64,000 bases of DNA, from contig NC_134844.1 of the NCBI RefSeq assembly GCF_965363235.1, positions 57,098,872 through 57,162,871 on the forward strand, read 5' to 3'. How positions within the stretch are numbered: the first letter of the stretch is position 1; every line of letters begins with the position of its first letter. The notes beneath the pieces were generated by a model. The model made no database searches, was not told where the DNA came from, and saw only the letters and a list, made by a program, of their open reading frames with translations. Both the position numbers and the translations under genes were made by a program. Source of the stretch: Mytilus galloprovincialis (lineage: Eukaryota > Mollusca > Bivalvia > Mytilida > Mytilidae). Shown in pieces: positions 34,458 to 46,392 of the stretch.

Positions 34458-37400
34458 GTATGCATAATTCACTCAATGTTTCTGTTCGAAAGGCCCTTCT
34501 TTTACTCTCTCGCCACGATATAGCATTTTTTGTGCTAATGCGGCGTAAAGCAACCAACAATCAATCATCTTTTTCTCTTTAATAAATCGATCGGTCTGTA
34601 TTTGAACTTTCTAACATCAGTATGGAAATATATCTCAAATAGTCCATTATAAGTTCTCGGGAACAGTAGTAGTGGGCAAAATATAACGGCTGGATTATTC
34701 TGGTTTACTGGAGACGACATACTTACAGAACTATACCAATGAAGTACATGTATGTTCATGCTTTGGCAAGTCTAATACTAATTTCAAAACTTAAATCGAT
34801 TGTAAACAAGTTATTTTTTTTCACATCAGCTAGCCAGCGCTAGCGCAATTTAATCAATTCCACATGGATTTAGTTTATATTTTAAGATGTATATTTTATA
34901 ATGCAATTTTCAATGCAAAGCACTGAACTCATGCTATTTATTTACGTAGGTGTGACATATGTACGTTGGGGAACGAAGGAATGTCCAAAAGGAGTAGATA
35001 TGGTCTATACAGGTAATAGTAAGAAAATGTCTATATTGGAAAAGGTTTCTCCATGTCTGCTCCTCTGTCCTTTCATTTGTAAGCTTGGACTACCAACGAC
35101 ATCAAGATTGTATTTTCATTAGCGATGGTGTGTGTGAGTGTCCGCGAATTCAGTGAAAATCAAGTAATGCAAATCAAGCTACGACAATACTATGTTATTG
35201 GGTCACAATGTTCTGCTAGGAGGTGTCAGGTATTTAAATCAGGTCAAGATTAGACCCGTCACGACAGTATTCATATCAATCAAATAAAAATTCAGGAGAG
35301 CTACGATTGAGTCAAACTTTAACAAATATAATATCAACTCAACATATATGCATCTTCTTGTTAGTAAACATGGATAACCTAATGAAAAAAAAATCAATTG
35401 TTATATTTTGGTGATTTGAAGAAAACACAATAGATACATGTATATTTTGCAATGAGGCAAAATACCCAATTTGATTCTTAAAATATGAACCTATTTTTAG
35501 GGGGTTGTTTTAAAATCATAGTAATTCTTTATGCCATCTGCTTACTAGAGTCTTTAAAAAAAATTATCATATCGTCTCATTGAATATAATTGTTTTATAG
35601 AAGAAATCCCTTTGCATTGGTTTAGAGATCTTAGGTCTTCAACAATAATAGACACATTTCAAAGCAGTATGGCGCTTTACGGTAAAATGTACACCTATCA
35701 ATGTTATATAATGTAATCTATGTCGTTCGCTGTATGATGCAAAAAAATCATGCTTATGTTTTTTTAACTGTAATAAAACTGTTAACTTTTTTAAAACTCA
35801 AAAATACCATTCCTTATCAGAAACGGTAAATTGTTTTCCAGGACAAGTCGGAGGTAACGATTATGCGAACAAAGGAGGGGGTGTCAATAATTTATGCCTA
35901 CCAAATGATCCAGAAAATGGCAAACCCTTAACAGGAGCTGATAACGCACAGTTATTTGGTACCGAATATGAGACTACTTCTAAATTAAAGCCCTCAGGAA
36001 TGAGAGATATGTATCAAATGGAAGTACCATGTGCAGTATGCCATCAAAGAAAGAAATCGGTTCTACTAATGATACCAGGTATCAAATAAGTTTATCATTT
36101 ATTTAGCAGTTTGAGAAAAAAAATACTGTTTTGTCATTGGAATTGTTTTGTATCATATATTATAATGTGAATTTTTTTCTACTTTGTGTGTGCTGTGTAC
36201 ATGTATTATATTTTTTTCTGTAATCCTTTCTATATTCATTATTTGAATCTTTTTTATGCCCCACCTTCGATAGTAGAGGGGCATTATGTTTTCTGGTCTG
36301 TGGCTCCGTTCGTCCGTCCGTCCGTCCGTCCAGGTTAAAGTTTTTGGTCAAGGTAGTTTTTGATGAAGCTGAAGTCTAATCAACTTGAAACTTAGTACAC
36401 TTGTTGCTTATGAGATGATCTTTCTAATTTGTAAGCCAAATTAGACTTTTGACCTCAATTTCACGGTCCAATGAACATAGAAAATGAAAGTGGGAGTTTC
36501 AGGTTAAAGTTTTTGGTCAAGGTAGTTTTTGAAGAAGCTGAAGTCCAATCAACTTGAAACTTCGTACACTTGTTGTTTATGATATGATCTTTCTAATTTT
36601 AATGCCAAATTAGATAATTACCCAATTTCACGGTCCATGGAACATGGAAAAGGATAGTGCGAGTGGGGCATCCGTGTACTTTGGACACATTCTTGTTATA
36701 AGAAAAATTCGGCGTTCAAATACTCCCTTCACTAATTGAAATATACTCTTGATATTTATCTTACAAATGCAATAAACAAAAGTATCCTAAATATGAAGAT
36801 AAAAATACAAAACGCTATCGAAACAAATTAAAGACATGTGCCCGGATGTGGACAACAGCAGTACATAAATGAATAAAAGGCATCACACATGCACATTTCA
36901 AAGGAACTTTACGAAATTGAACAATACTGTCCATAAATTCTTAGTTCTGCCCCTACCATAAAAAAAATGCGATTTTAAAAAGAAAAAAAAAATATCATAA
37001 ACGGTAAAAACTATTGAAATGATAGTAACTTCATAACTGTAGATCGGTCCACAAGACAACACAATCATAAAATAACAAGAAGTATCCGTCGATGCGTGTT
37101 TTCAGCAACAGAAATGTAACAAAACTTCCGTAAACTAAAAGATGGAGAATGTGGTAACCGATGATTTATGTAACTGAACAAAATAATTTGACCCACATAT
37201 TTTTAAGTTCTATTCATAGAAATGTGTCTTAAAATCAGTTGAGGAAATATTATTGTAACTAACTTAAAAGAACAACATTGTTTTCAATCATAGGCAGAAA
37301 AACATGCTATAAGGGCTGGACACCAGAATATAGTGGTTATCTTCTAGCAGGTCATAAGACTACCAGTAGTAAGGACTATGCTTGTGTGGACAAGAATGCC

Positions 37401-37532
37401 GAACCGCTCGACAATAAATCTAGCAATGAAAACGGGGCTTTATTTTATGCAATCAGTACTAAATGTGGCAGTTTGAGGTGTCCTCCATACACAGATGCAG
37501 TAGAGGTGCAATGCGTTGTTTGTACGAAATAG
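34280..37532 (+). CDS. Secreted protein with short-chain-collagen C4-like domain (4 exons, 238 aa)
   Basis: Four exons (34280-34457, 34950-35012, 35842-36078, 37294-37532) join in frame with GT-AG ends. All three introns are phase 1 and each splits a glycine codon. Residues 1 to about 19 are a signal peptide. Residues 20-59 are a short linker. Residues 60-238 match the globular domain annotated in bivalves and sponges as short-chain collagen C4-like: TYVRWGTKECP (62-72), NNLCLPNDP (96-104), VPCAVCH (142-148), CYKGWTPEYSGYLLAGH (164-180), CGSLRCPPY (217-225) and a closing CVVC (233-236). Ten domain cysteines are present (71, 99, 144, 147, 164, 190, 217, 222, 233, 236). The N-terminal Gly-X-Y collagen run of some relatives is absent. 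The likely role is extracellular, in matrix or recognition, but the activity is unproven. Symmetric intron phase suits domain shuffling. Confidence 0.92.
34950..35012 (+). CDS. C4-like gene, exon 2
   Basis: A 63 bp exon between acceptor TTTACGTAG| and donor ACAG|GTAATA. It codes for the domain start, with TYVRWGTKECPKG. Confidence 0.9.
35842..36078 (+). CDS. C4-like gene, exon 3
   Basis: A 237 bp exon between TTTTCCAG| and CCAG|GTATCA. It codes for the domain centre, including LCLPNDP, LFGTEYE and VPCAVCH. Confidence 0.92.
36254..36698 (+). mobile_element. Non-autonomous element with GGGGCA ends and (GTCC)n, in intron 3
   Basis: It begins with a hairpin ATGCCCC...GGGGCAT (36255-36283) and a GTCCGTCCGTCC run (36308-36330). 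It contains two copies of a ~170 bp segment starting AGGTTAAAGTTTTTGGTCAA (36332 and about 36502), and ends GTGGGGCATCCGTGTACTTT then ACACATTCTTGTT. This architecture is a very common bivalve repeat. The class (Helitron-like or other) cannot be set from one copy. Confidence 0.8.
37294..37532 (+). CDS. C4-like gene, exon 4
   Basis: Starts after CAATCATAG| and ends at a TAG stop. It codes for the last 78 residues, with six cysteines. An ATTAAA variant poly(A) signal lies just past the stop, near 37538. Confidence 0.92.
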
Positions 37533-37654
37533 TTTATTAAAGCAAGAATAGATACTAAATGCACTTAATTTATATAAAACAATAATACAATCCTGCTTGC
37601 ACTTATTTATTTTTAATTGATTAGGTGCTAAATATAACCAATTGACCGAATTTA

Positions 37655-37850
37655 GTATACCCTTCCGTACGGAGCACCTGAGCTCACTCCCTGTTTTGGT
37701 TGGGTTCGTTTTGCTCTGTCTTTTGTTTTTAAGGTTTTTGGAAAACAGTAGTTCATTTTTTTTCTGCCAATTCGTTGTTAGTTTATTTTCGACTTTGAGT
37801 TTGAATGTCCCTTTGTTATATTCGGCATCTCTTTTAATACAAAAAGATCT
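37655..37850 (+). repeat. Dispersed repeat, family D
   Basis: Shares CCTTCCG.GAGCACCTGAG-type, TTGGGTTCGT and TTCGACTTTGAGTTTGAATG words with copies at 30890, 31265 and 47860. The 148-codon minus-strand and 82-codon plus-strand frames here are shadows. Confidence 0.75.
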
Positions 37851-37975
37851 CCTTCCTTGTAACTCTATTTGTATTGTCCTGGGCAATTAATTAATTCTGG
37901 ATCATTAAAATTTAATATGTTGGACCCTTCAGCAACTAAGTTGCATTTGACTATTGAGTATTGAAATTCAAGTTC

Positions 37976-38545
37976 TAAAATTGAGAATGGAAATGGGGAA
38001 TGTGTCAAAGAGACAACAACCCGACCAAATAAAAAACAACAGCAGAGGGTCACCAACAGGTCTTCAATGTAGCGAGAAATTCCCGCACCCGGAGGCGTCC
38101 TTCAGCTGGCCCCTAAACAAATATATACTAGTCCAGTGATAATGAACGCCATACTAATTTCCAAATTGTACACAAGAAACTAAAATTAAAATAATACAAG
38201 ACTAACAAAGGCCAGAGGCTCCTGACTTGGGACAGGCGCAAAAATGCGGCGGGGTTAAACATGTTTGTGAGATCTCAACCCTCCCCCTATACCTCTAACC
38301 AATGTAGTAAAGTAAACGCATAACAATACGCACATTAAAATTCAGTTCAAGAGAAATCTGAGTCTGATGTCAGAAGATGTAACCAAAGAAAATAAACAAA
38401 ATGACAATAATACATAAATAACAACAGACTACTAGCAGTTAACTGACATGCCAGCTCCAGACTTCAATTAAACTGACTGAAAGATTATGATTTCATCATA
38501 TGAACATCAGGCACAATCCTTCCCTTTAGGGGTTTAGTATCATAC
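37976..38545 (+). repeat. Dispersed repeat, family A (fullest copy)
   Basis: Runs from GAATGGAAATGGGGAATGTG through GGGACAGGCGCAAAAATGCG to GGCACAATCCTTCCCTTTAG. Partial copies are at 16037, 24088, 43802, 46318 (-) and 60885 (-). No coding frame. Confidence 0.85.
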
Positions 38546-38629
38546 CATCATAACATATATAAGAAGAACATAACCCGTGTCTAAGCTTTTAAAATCACTT
38601 TAAGAAAGTTATAGTTATACATTTTAAAC

Positions 38630-39090
38630 AGTATGGCTTGGGTTCATTGCGGCTTTCTAAATATACATTCATCAGGAACGCCCTAGTCTGAATATAGTTA
38701 TCAAAGGTACCAGGATTATAATTTAGTACGTCTGACTCGCGTTTCGTCAACATAAGACTCATCAGTGACGCTCATATCAAAATAATTATAAAGCCAAACA
38801 AGTACAAAGTACAAACATTGGAAACCATGCAAGGATGTTTAAATACTGAAAACGTTTATGATGAATAAGACAATAAGGACCTAAATAATATAGCCACACC
38901 CACCTAAGGTAACGTTTGGCGAAGGGAGTTTATTATAAATCATGTAGAATACTAATCTGTTGATAATACTCTTTGTCAATCAGTAGTGTTATCGATCCAA
39001 TGGTGTAAAAAAATTAAAACCACACATAAACATTTTATAAGATCGAAACCCTTTTCTGGATTTACATGCATGAGAGCCGAATATCTAAAA
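38630..39090 (+). repeat. Dispersed repeat fragments, family C
   Basis: CATTCATCAGGAACGCC (38665), GCGTTTCGTCAACATAAGAC (38730), CATCAGTGACGCTCATATCA (38760) and CCCTTTTCTGGATTTACATG (39050) are family C pieces in the same order as elsewhere. Confidence 0.75.
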
Positions 39091-40327
39091 GGGTGTACAT
39101 GTATAAGAACTTGTAATGTTGAAAAGCTACATGTATATTGCAAAATTAAGTGTATCATAAATACAAACAATATATAAATATATACAAACAAAACATGTGA
39201 GCTAACCCTTTTACAAATTGTGCTTTCGGTCAAATATATTACTAAAAATTAACGTGACGGGCTGAAAATAATAACGAGCTTCCTGGCGTATAGTTCAGAA
39301 ACTACTAATTAATGTCCTTTTTTTTTGTATTCAACTTTGAGCAATACCCATACCGTAAAGCAAACAATAAAAGATTTCGACAGGAAAAATGTGGAAAAAA
39401 TAAAAAATAAATAACGACCGGAGTTATGACAACACTATAATCACAAAAAAAATGGTAAAGCAGTCAACATTGTGTTATATTCTTAATCACTATGAACACA
39501 ATCAAGTATGCCAATAAAGAAGAACCAAGATGGCAAATAGACACTCTGAAGACAAACCACATTTCGTTAAAAAAAAAAAATTGCAAAAGCACAGTACACG
39601 TAGCACAATGACGGGATGTATTATAGATACCAAGCAACGTCAAAAGAATATAACTACATCTAAAAATGGACTAAAAGGTAAAGGTGAAAAGTATACAAAG
39701 CCAAAAATAAGAACACTATAATACGTAATTAAGATGATAAACAATATCAGGAACTATAATCTACACTCCAAGAACATTATGTGTGCCGTTGATACAGAAT
39801 ATGAATCAACGAATTATTAGTATCTTCATATGAAGAAAAAAGAAGATAGCTCGTTAAAGTAATCTTGGCATACAGTCTAAGTAGCTCATTTCTTTATGTG
39901 AATTGCGCAGCCTTTTTTTTTTTAAGAAAACGAAAAGAGTAGTGGCCAGTTTATAAGATACAAAGAGAGAAAACTCTTCGAATCTATACATTTTATTGTA
40001 CAAATTAGTTATTGTTTCTTTCAGCAGTACTTTAATAAGTGTGCAGAGTTGAAACTTATAACTGCCAAGCTGTGCTCCAAACATTTGTCAAAATTTGCAG
40101 TTTGAACTCTTGTGGTATATCTCAGTTAACGACAGCAATTATTATAATAATTGATTTTTATTGACTTCAATCAAATGCATTAAGGCATATCGAGCATGTC
40201 TTGATGTCCTAAAGAACGACAAAACAAATAAACTAACGAAACTAACAACATGAGGGAAAGGGGGAGGGTCTATAGGGAACAGTTCGCCGTTAAAGTTAAA
40301 ATAGCCTATTTTAATACCTATTAGGTA
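39091..40327. other. Unassigned stretch
   Basis: AT-rich. Short frames at 39530-39721 and 39854-40084 lack support. No recognised repeat except general similarity to mussel intergenic DNA. Confidence 0.45.
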
Positions 40328-40345
40328 CAGTGGAGATCACTTCTA

Positions 40346-40632
40346 ACCTCTCATTAGAACTGTCAGAATATTCTGTCATAGAACTGTTCTAACCTGTCCT
40401 AGAACAGCTCTAGCTAGAACAGTTCTACCCTAGAACTGTTCTAGGTAGAACTGTCAGGATCAGTTCTAGGTAGAACTGACTAAATCAGTTCTAGGTAGAA
40501 CTGTCAGGATCAGTTCTAGGGTAGAACTGTCTAAAACTGTTCTAGGTAGAACTGACCAAATCAGTTCTAACCGTAGAACTGTCAGCAGAACTGACTAAAT
40601 CAGTCAGGACTGTAGAACAGTTCTAAATGACG
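40346..40632. repeat. Palindrome array C-left (CAGTTCTA..TAGAACTG)
   Basis: About eight copies of CAGTTCTAGGTAGAACTG or close variants. The spacers (CTGACTAAATCAG, CTGTCAGGATCAG) are themselves near-palindromic. Perfect 12-mers such as TTCTAGCTAGAA occur. Confidence 0.88.
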
Positions 40633-40911
40633 TCACTGCAGAAAGGGCAATTTAGAATTTAGAAGAAAAAATCAGTTCCAATTACTTTACTATATATAAT
40701 AGCAGATGTTTCTATATTTTTTACTGATCAAAATTTACATGTACAAATATCGAAGTGGATAGGAGGTTATCCAACTCATCGGAGAAATATTTTTATGAGA
40801 TTGCAAATGAAACATCATTGTTTACGTTTCTTCGTTCCCCGTTTTTAACAGTCTCTTCGTAAATATAACTCTGCATTTAATTCAAGTAAATTTAATCTTA
40901 ATTTACCTTGT

Positions 40912-41232
40912 TTGCCTTGGATTTACATTCATGATTTAAGATTCTGTTTTGACAAATGCTCAAACGAAAATTGTACAGTGGATGAATTATGGGATATCAT
41001 AGTAATGAACACAGTGTTGTTAAACGCAAGAAAACTATGTACATTTGCACTGAGGTCTCAGATTTGCATTATATCGTTGCCAAACTTATCCATAACGATA
41101 ATATCTGGGAGTCTGGAACGTCAGAAAAATATACTCGATCTGAACATGAATGAAATATTTGCCACTGGACGTAAGGCTACAAACAAAACCAATAATATTT
41201 CTTCTTCAAATTATATTAGTCTAACAGTATAG
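40912..41232 (+). other. 106-codon open frame inside the element (doubtful)
   Basis: It is open for 106 codons but starts at a non-ATG codon. It ends in a dispersed word (GCCACTGGACGTAAGGCTAC, also near 63930), and its upstream part resembles 27330-27400. Coding is unlikely. Confidence 0.15.
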
Positions 41233-41389
41233 TCAGTATACCTTTCCAAGAAGAGAACTTCTCATACATGTACTTTTCATATTAAAATAAAGGTATATGA
41301 ATCAGTGATGTGAGTGTTGGATGATGCCGTTAAATAGTTTTGTTTAAAAAAAAACTATCATGAACTACTGACTAAATAAAAAGTCACTT

Positions 41390-41745
41390 TTTGTGACGGT
41401 TCATTATTTAATAATTTAAGTTTGGATGTAACGGGTCTTCTGTCGTTATTGTGTTATCAGCGCCCATAGACACAAGTTAGTCATGTGACCGTAATGTCAT
41501 CAACGTTTTATCATGGTTTGGCAAGGTTTAAAATGGAATTTAGAATTAAATTATAAGAAATGACTTATCATTCCCACTTTTAGGAACAGTTAAATTAACT
41601 TTATGAAAATATCTCTATTCAAATCCATTCTACATCTGTTTGAAGATTGAGGTCAAAGGCACTTTTCATACTCTGTCTATTCGAAATAACATAAAAAATG
41701 TGGTGCACACTATTAAAAAACCCGCTTCGCGCATTTTTACATTAA
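41390..41745 (+). repeat. Dispersed segment also present inverted at 47170-47395
   Basis: It contains GTTTGGATGTAACG, TCTTCTG and ATGTGGTGCACACT. The same words occur on the minus strand around 47180-47300. It adjoins the satellite core. Confidence 0.65.
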
Positions 41746-41754
41746 AAAAAGCAA

Positions 41755-43512
41755 AATGATCAGTTTTGGCTGATGCAGTCATATATGGTCAGATTTGGTT
41801 GATGCTGTCAAATATGGTCAGTTTTGATTGATGCAGACACATATTTTTGTTACATTAGTCAGTCTGAGGTATGAAAACTACTGATGTTTGTTCAATTTCC
41901 AATATTGCAGTTATTTATATATACTACAGTAAAAAAAATATAACTGAAGTACTGTTCAACTATATAGACTCACATAAAGAAAGCAAATATGGTCAGTTTT
42001 GGTTGATGCGGTCAAAAGATTTTATTATACAACTCAGTCTGAAGTATGAAAACTACTGATATTTGTTTACGATTCAATACTTTGAATAAAAAGAGGATAT
42101 ACTGGCACTATAAATTCATGCGAACAAAATTTTGAGGTCATTGTTTTCCAATATTGCTGTAACTTGTATATTACAGTCCCTCTTGACCTAAAATTATAAC
42201 TGAATTACTGTGCAGCTTTATAGATTTGCAGAAAGAAAGAGCAAATAAGGTCAGTTTAGATTGATGCGGTCAAAAGATTTTATTACACGACTCAGTCTGA
42301 AGTATGAAAACTACTGATATTTGTTTACGATTCAATACTTTGAATAAAAAGAGGACATGCTGGCACTATAAATTCATGCGAACAAAATTTTGAGGTCATT
42401 GTTATCCAATATTGCTATAACTTGTATATATTACAGTCCCTCTTGACCTAAAATTATAACTGAATTACTGTACAGCTATATAGATTTGCAGAAAGAAAGA
42501 GCAAATAAGGTCAGTTTAGATTGATGCGGTCAAAAGATTTTATTACACAACTCAGTCTGAAGTATGAAAACTACTGATATTTGTTTACGATTCAATACTT
42601 TGAATAAAAAGAGGACATGCTGGCACTATTAATTCATGCGAACAAAATTTTTAGGTCATTGTTTTCCAATATTGCTGTAACTTGTATATTACAGTCCCTC
42701 TTGACCTAAAATTATAACTGAATTGCTGTACAGCTATATAGATTTGCAGAAAGAAAGAGCAAATATGGTCAGTTAAGATTGATGCGGTCAAAAGATTTTA
42801 TTACACGACTCAGTCTGAAGTATGAAAACTACTGATATTTGTTTTCGATTCAATACTTTGAATAAAAAGAGGACATGGTGGCACTATAAATTCATGCGTA
42901 CAAAATTTTGAGGTCATTGTTATCCAATATTGCTATAACTTGTATATATTACAGTCCCTCTTGACCTAAAATTATAACTGAATTACTGTACAGCTATATA
43001 GATTTGCAGAAAGAAAGAGCAAATAAGGTCAGTTTAGATTGATGCGGTCAAAAGATTTTATTACACAATTCAGTCTGAAGTATGAAAACTACTGATATTT
43101 GTTTACGATTCAATACTTTGAATAAAAAGAGGACATGCTGGCACTATTAATTCATGCGAACAAAATTTTTAGGTCATTGTTTTCCAATATTGCTGTAACT
43201 TGTATATTACAGTCCCTCTTGACCTAAAATTATAACTGAATTGCTGTACAGCTATATAGATTTGCAGAAAGAAAGAGCAAATATGGTCAGTTAAGATTGA
43301 TGCGGTCAAAAGATTTTATTACACGACTCAGTCTGAAGTATGAAAACTACTGATATTTGTTTTCGATTCAATACTTTGAATAAAAAGAGGACATGGTGGC
43401 ACTATAAATTCATGCGTACAAAATTTTGAGGTCATTGTTTTCCAATATTGCTATAACTTGTATATATTACAGTCCCTCTTGACCTAAAATTATAACTGAA
43501 TTACTGTACAGC
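41755..43512. repeat. 259 bp satellite in 518 bp dimers
   Basis: The landmark GCGGTCAAAAGATTTTATTA recurs with its GTCAAAAG at 42011, 42269, 42529, 42787, 43047 and 43305. The spacings alternate 258 and 260 bp. Alternate units share private variants: CACGACTCAG, TTTTCGATTC and ACATGGTGGC occur in one class, CACAA(C/T)TCAG and ACATGCTGGC in the other. The array is therefore a higher-order dimer of 518 bp. A shorter degraded unit precedes it at 41755-41985. Confidence 0.93.
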
Positions 43513-43605
43513 ACCCTTTTTGTGGAAGATCAATGCATTTGAATGAGGACAATAAATTTTAGTTGGACCCCCCCTTTTTTTTTTAAACTGCTGGATCCGT
43601 CCCTG
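43513..43605 (-). repeat. Dispersed C-tract repeat fragment
   Basis: GATCAATGCATTTGAATGA, a C-run and CTGGATCCGTCCCTGG. It shares words with 57255-57350 in the other orientation. Confidence 0.55.
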
Positions 43606-43801
43606 GTGGTTTAGGCCGGAATAACGTATTACATTAAGGTCAGATAATTTTGTTATGTAAAATGAGTCATCCAGACTCCCCGAATGACAAATGTAAAATA
43701 AATGAAATAATAATGCCCCCCCCCCAATATTAACGGCTTAATTTATGTTAAAAAAAATGAAAGAAAAACAAATAATTTATGTAACACATCAACAAAAGAA
43801 A

Positions 43802-43880
43802 ATCACTGAATAACAGGCTCCTGACTTGGAACAGGCACATACATGCAGAATATGGCGAGGTTAAACATGTTCTCTTGCCG
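43802..43880 (+). repeat. Dispersed repeat fragment, family A
   Basis: GGCTCCTGACTTGGAACAGG then GGCGAGGTTAAACATGTT, as in the copy at 38215. Confidence 0.75.
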
Positions 43881-43980
43881 ATTATAAATCTGAAATAAAA
43901 CCGGCAAAATAGCAAAACTTTAAATAATATTAATCGCTATTTTGCCGAAGCCTTTATATTAAGACAAATATTTCTTAAAA

Positions 43981-44125
43981 CTTATAAATCAATTTTAGCC
44001 GTAGAATTTATAAATCAATTTTAGCCGTAGAATTTATAAATTAATTCTGGCCGTAGAATTTATAAATTAATTCTGGCCGTAGAATTTATAAATCAATTCT
44101 AGCCGTAGAATTTGAAATCAATTCT
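43981..44125. repeat. 26 bp tandem array of AGAATT..AATTCT words
   Basis: GTAGAATTTATAAAT recurs at 44001, 44027, 44053, 44079 and 44105, exactly every 26 bases. Each unit pairs AGAATT with AATTCT or AATTTT. It borders the right palindrome array. Confidence 0.88.
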
Positions 44126-44345
44126 AACCGTAGAACTGTTCTAGCTATAACTGTCTAAAACTGTTCTAGAGTAGAACTGTCAGGATCAGTTCTAGCTAGA
44201 ACTGTCCTAATCAGTTCTAGGTAGAACTGACCAAATCAGTTCTAGCTAGAACAGTTCTAACCTAGAACTGACTAAAAGGTGTCAGGCTGACAGTTCTACA
44301 TACTGTTCTAGAACAGTTCTCCTGACAGATTCTGACAGAATTTAT
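44126..44345. repeat. Palindrome array C-right
   Basis: Inverted counterpart of 40346-40632, built from the same words (CAGTTCTAGCTAGAACTG and variants). Confidence 0.87.
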
Positions 44346-44372
44346 GAGAGGTTAGAACTGATCTCCACTGTA

Positions 44373-45879
44373 TATTTGCAATATACCAAACTTTAAATAG
44401 GCATACGTTTAATAAACATAATAGGCGAATAGATTTAACTCAGACCACTAAAAATATGCCATCAACAGTCAAATGCAAATAGCACCTTGCTCAGTCGCTC
44501 CGTAATATCACGGCTACGAGAGGAGAGCAGGCATTATCAGCGACGTCATATGTTGTGAGGAGACGTTATCAAGCTTGCTATCGCGCAAAATGCCAACAAT
44601 AGAACAACAAACAGATAATCGTTTTTTCTTCGTATAGATATCAAGAATCTATATAAAGAGTTGAAATCTTAATATTTTTTTTTTAAATTAATTTCCAAAT
44701 CTATAAACTAACAATATAATCAATGTTAAATTAAGTCATGTCTGTTCCGACTTACTGTTTTATACCTTGCTATTGATATAACCCTCGGGGACTGATATCG
44801 CTGCGATCACTCGTAAACATGGGTCACACTGTGGCTTGCGGCTGATATTTAACGGTATCAATGAGTAGAAAACCCGATAATATATAAACTGATCTTGAAC
44901 ATATACATGGTCTACTACGACAAAGATGAGGAACCATCAAAGTCGCCACAAACATTGTATTACCTATTAGAAATAGATAAGACGATGTTGATAATTAATA
45001 TCACACTACAAACATCAACGAAACTACAACTTAATTTATGACGTATAGGTAATGTTGAATAACAGGTTAATGGTGGAATAACAATATTAATCAGTCAATA
45101 TTAATAAGTTATCTCGACTATACGAATGAAGATTTATAAAAACTAATAATGAAGGGTTTTAACTGAAATAAAACGGTACAGACAGAATTTTGAAATTTTG
45201 ACGATTATTAATGCTATTTTGAACCGGTACGTAATATCAGCATTGTTTTTTCTCTCTTTTACTCATTCCCCATTTTCATTTTTAATTGTATCATTTCTTG
45301 CTCGACACGATGTCTTTAACAAAGATTACATACATGATTTGACCACACATGAACTGTAGTTAACAAAATAATAGCTATGTAAAATTCATATTCACCAATT
45401 GAAAGTGATTGCAAAAAGTCATACTGACCATACCAAATGCGTAAAGTCAAACTCGCAATAAAAGCGGTTGTTGAAATAGTCATATTGCTGACATAGTCAT
45501 ATAACCAAACTGCAAACCAGTTGTGAAACAAACCATTGTATTCTTACCGTTCTGTTATATAAAAAGAACTCCATCAAACTGGTATGTCAATGTCACCAGG
45601 GATGGGTTATTTGTTTAGTTAGGGTCGTTGTATGGTTTTGCTGCCTGCACATTTTTGATGTCGTATTTATGACCTCAAGTCTTTCCGTTTTTTGTATTTA
45701 ATTTGTACGAGAACTGTGTCTATATCATTTGCACTGAAAACGGTAGCAGTTAAACACCTATTTAACATTTACAATGTTAATGTAATACATTAGTTTTTAC
45801 TATATATGTTTAAACGGTGGTAGGTAGATACTTAAAAGAAATGATTATAAATTAAGGAATGTATCTCCCTCGGACTCCT
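44373..45879. other. Unassigned stretch
   Basis: Mostly AT-rich unassigned DNA. A minus-strand 71-codon frame at 45316-45531 has two hydrophobic stretches but starts with TTG, directly after a stop and without a splice acceptor in frame; I do not call it. Confidence 0.4.
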
Positions 45880-46045
45880 TTCACGGATTTGGCTATACTT
45901 TTTGGACCTTTTGGATTATAGCTCTTCATCTTTTATATAAGCTTTGGATTTCAAATATTTTGGCCACGAGCATCACTGAAGAGACATGTATTGTCGAAAT
46001 GCGCATCTGGTGCAAGAAAATTGGTACCATTAATTTTATTAAACC
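45880..46045 (+). repeat. Dispersed repeat, family C relative
   Basis: CCACGAGCATCACTGAAGAG, AATGCGCATCTGGTGCAAG and TTGGTACCATTAATTTTATT are typical high-copy mussel repeat words. Confidence 0.7.
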
Positions 46046-46317
46046 ACTATATATATATTTGCATCATGACTTATGTTTTACATGGTAAATCTGCTATTGA
46101 CAAATACTTTACTGTTCCGTGGATCTGTACGCTCAATGATACAAAGTTTTATTATTTTAAAACGGTATTCAATTAACTGCTTAATACAAGATCTAGTGAT
46201 CTTTTCAAATCGACTGGATAACAAAATATATACACACATACAACAGTCATGGAAACAACACAATTTTAAACTTATAGTGCATGATAGAAAGATATCTTAG
46301 CTATAAGATGACATACA

Positions 46318-46392
46318 GAAGTTTAAAATGCTCTATGGTCGGGTTGTTTCCGCTTTGACACATTTCCAATATCCATTCTCATTTTTATAGTA
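46318..46392 (-). repeat. Dispersed repeat fragment, family A (5' end)
   Basis: Plus strand GGTCGGGTTGTTTCCGCTTT then GACACATTTCCAAT is the inverse of the family A start. Confidence 0.75.

Larger units (their letters stand above)
40328..44370. mobile_element. 4.04 kb TA-flanked element with palindromic subterminal arrays and a satellite core
   Basis: The ends are inverted: CAGTGGAGATCA at 40328 and TGATCTCCACTG ending at 44370, each flanked by TA. TA duplication and CAGTG-type ends fit the Tc1/mariner group. Inside each end lies an array of palindromic words (40346-40632 and 44126-44345), and the core carries a 259 bp satellite (41755-43512). No transposase is seen, so it would need help in trans. 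The plan recalls bivalve non-autonomous elements that carry satellite cores (the pearl type), but those do not have these ends. Confidence 0.75.

Noticed and set aside
37440..37886. 148-codon minus-strand gene
   Set aside because: It is antisense to exon 4 of the well-supported C4-like gene and runs into a dispersed repeat.
45316..45531. Membrane-protein exon
   Set aside because: It starts with TTG, a stop lies just upstream in frame, no in-frame splice acceptor was found, and no family is recognised.
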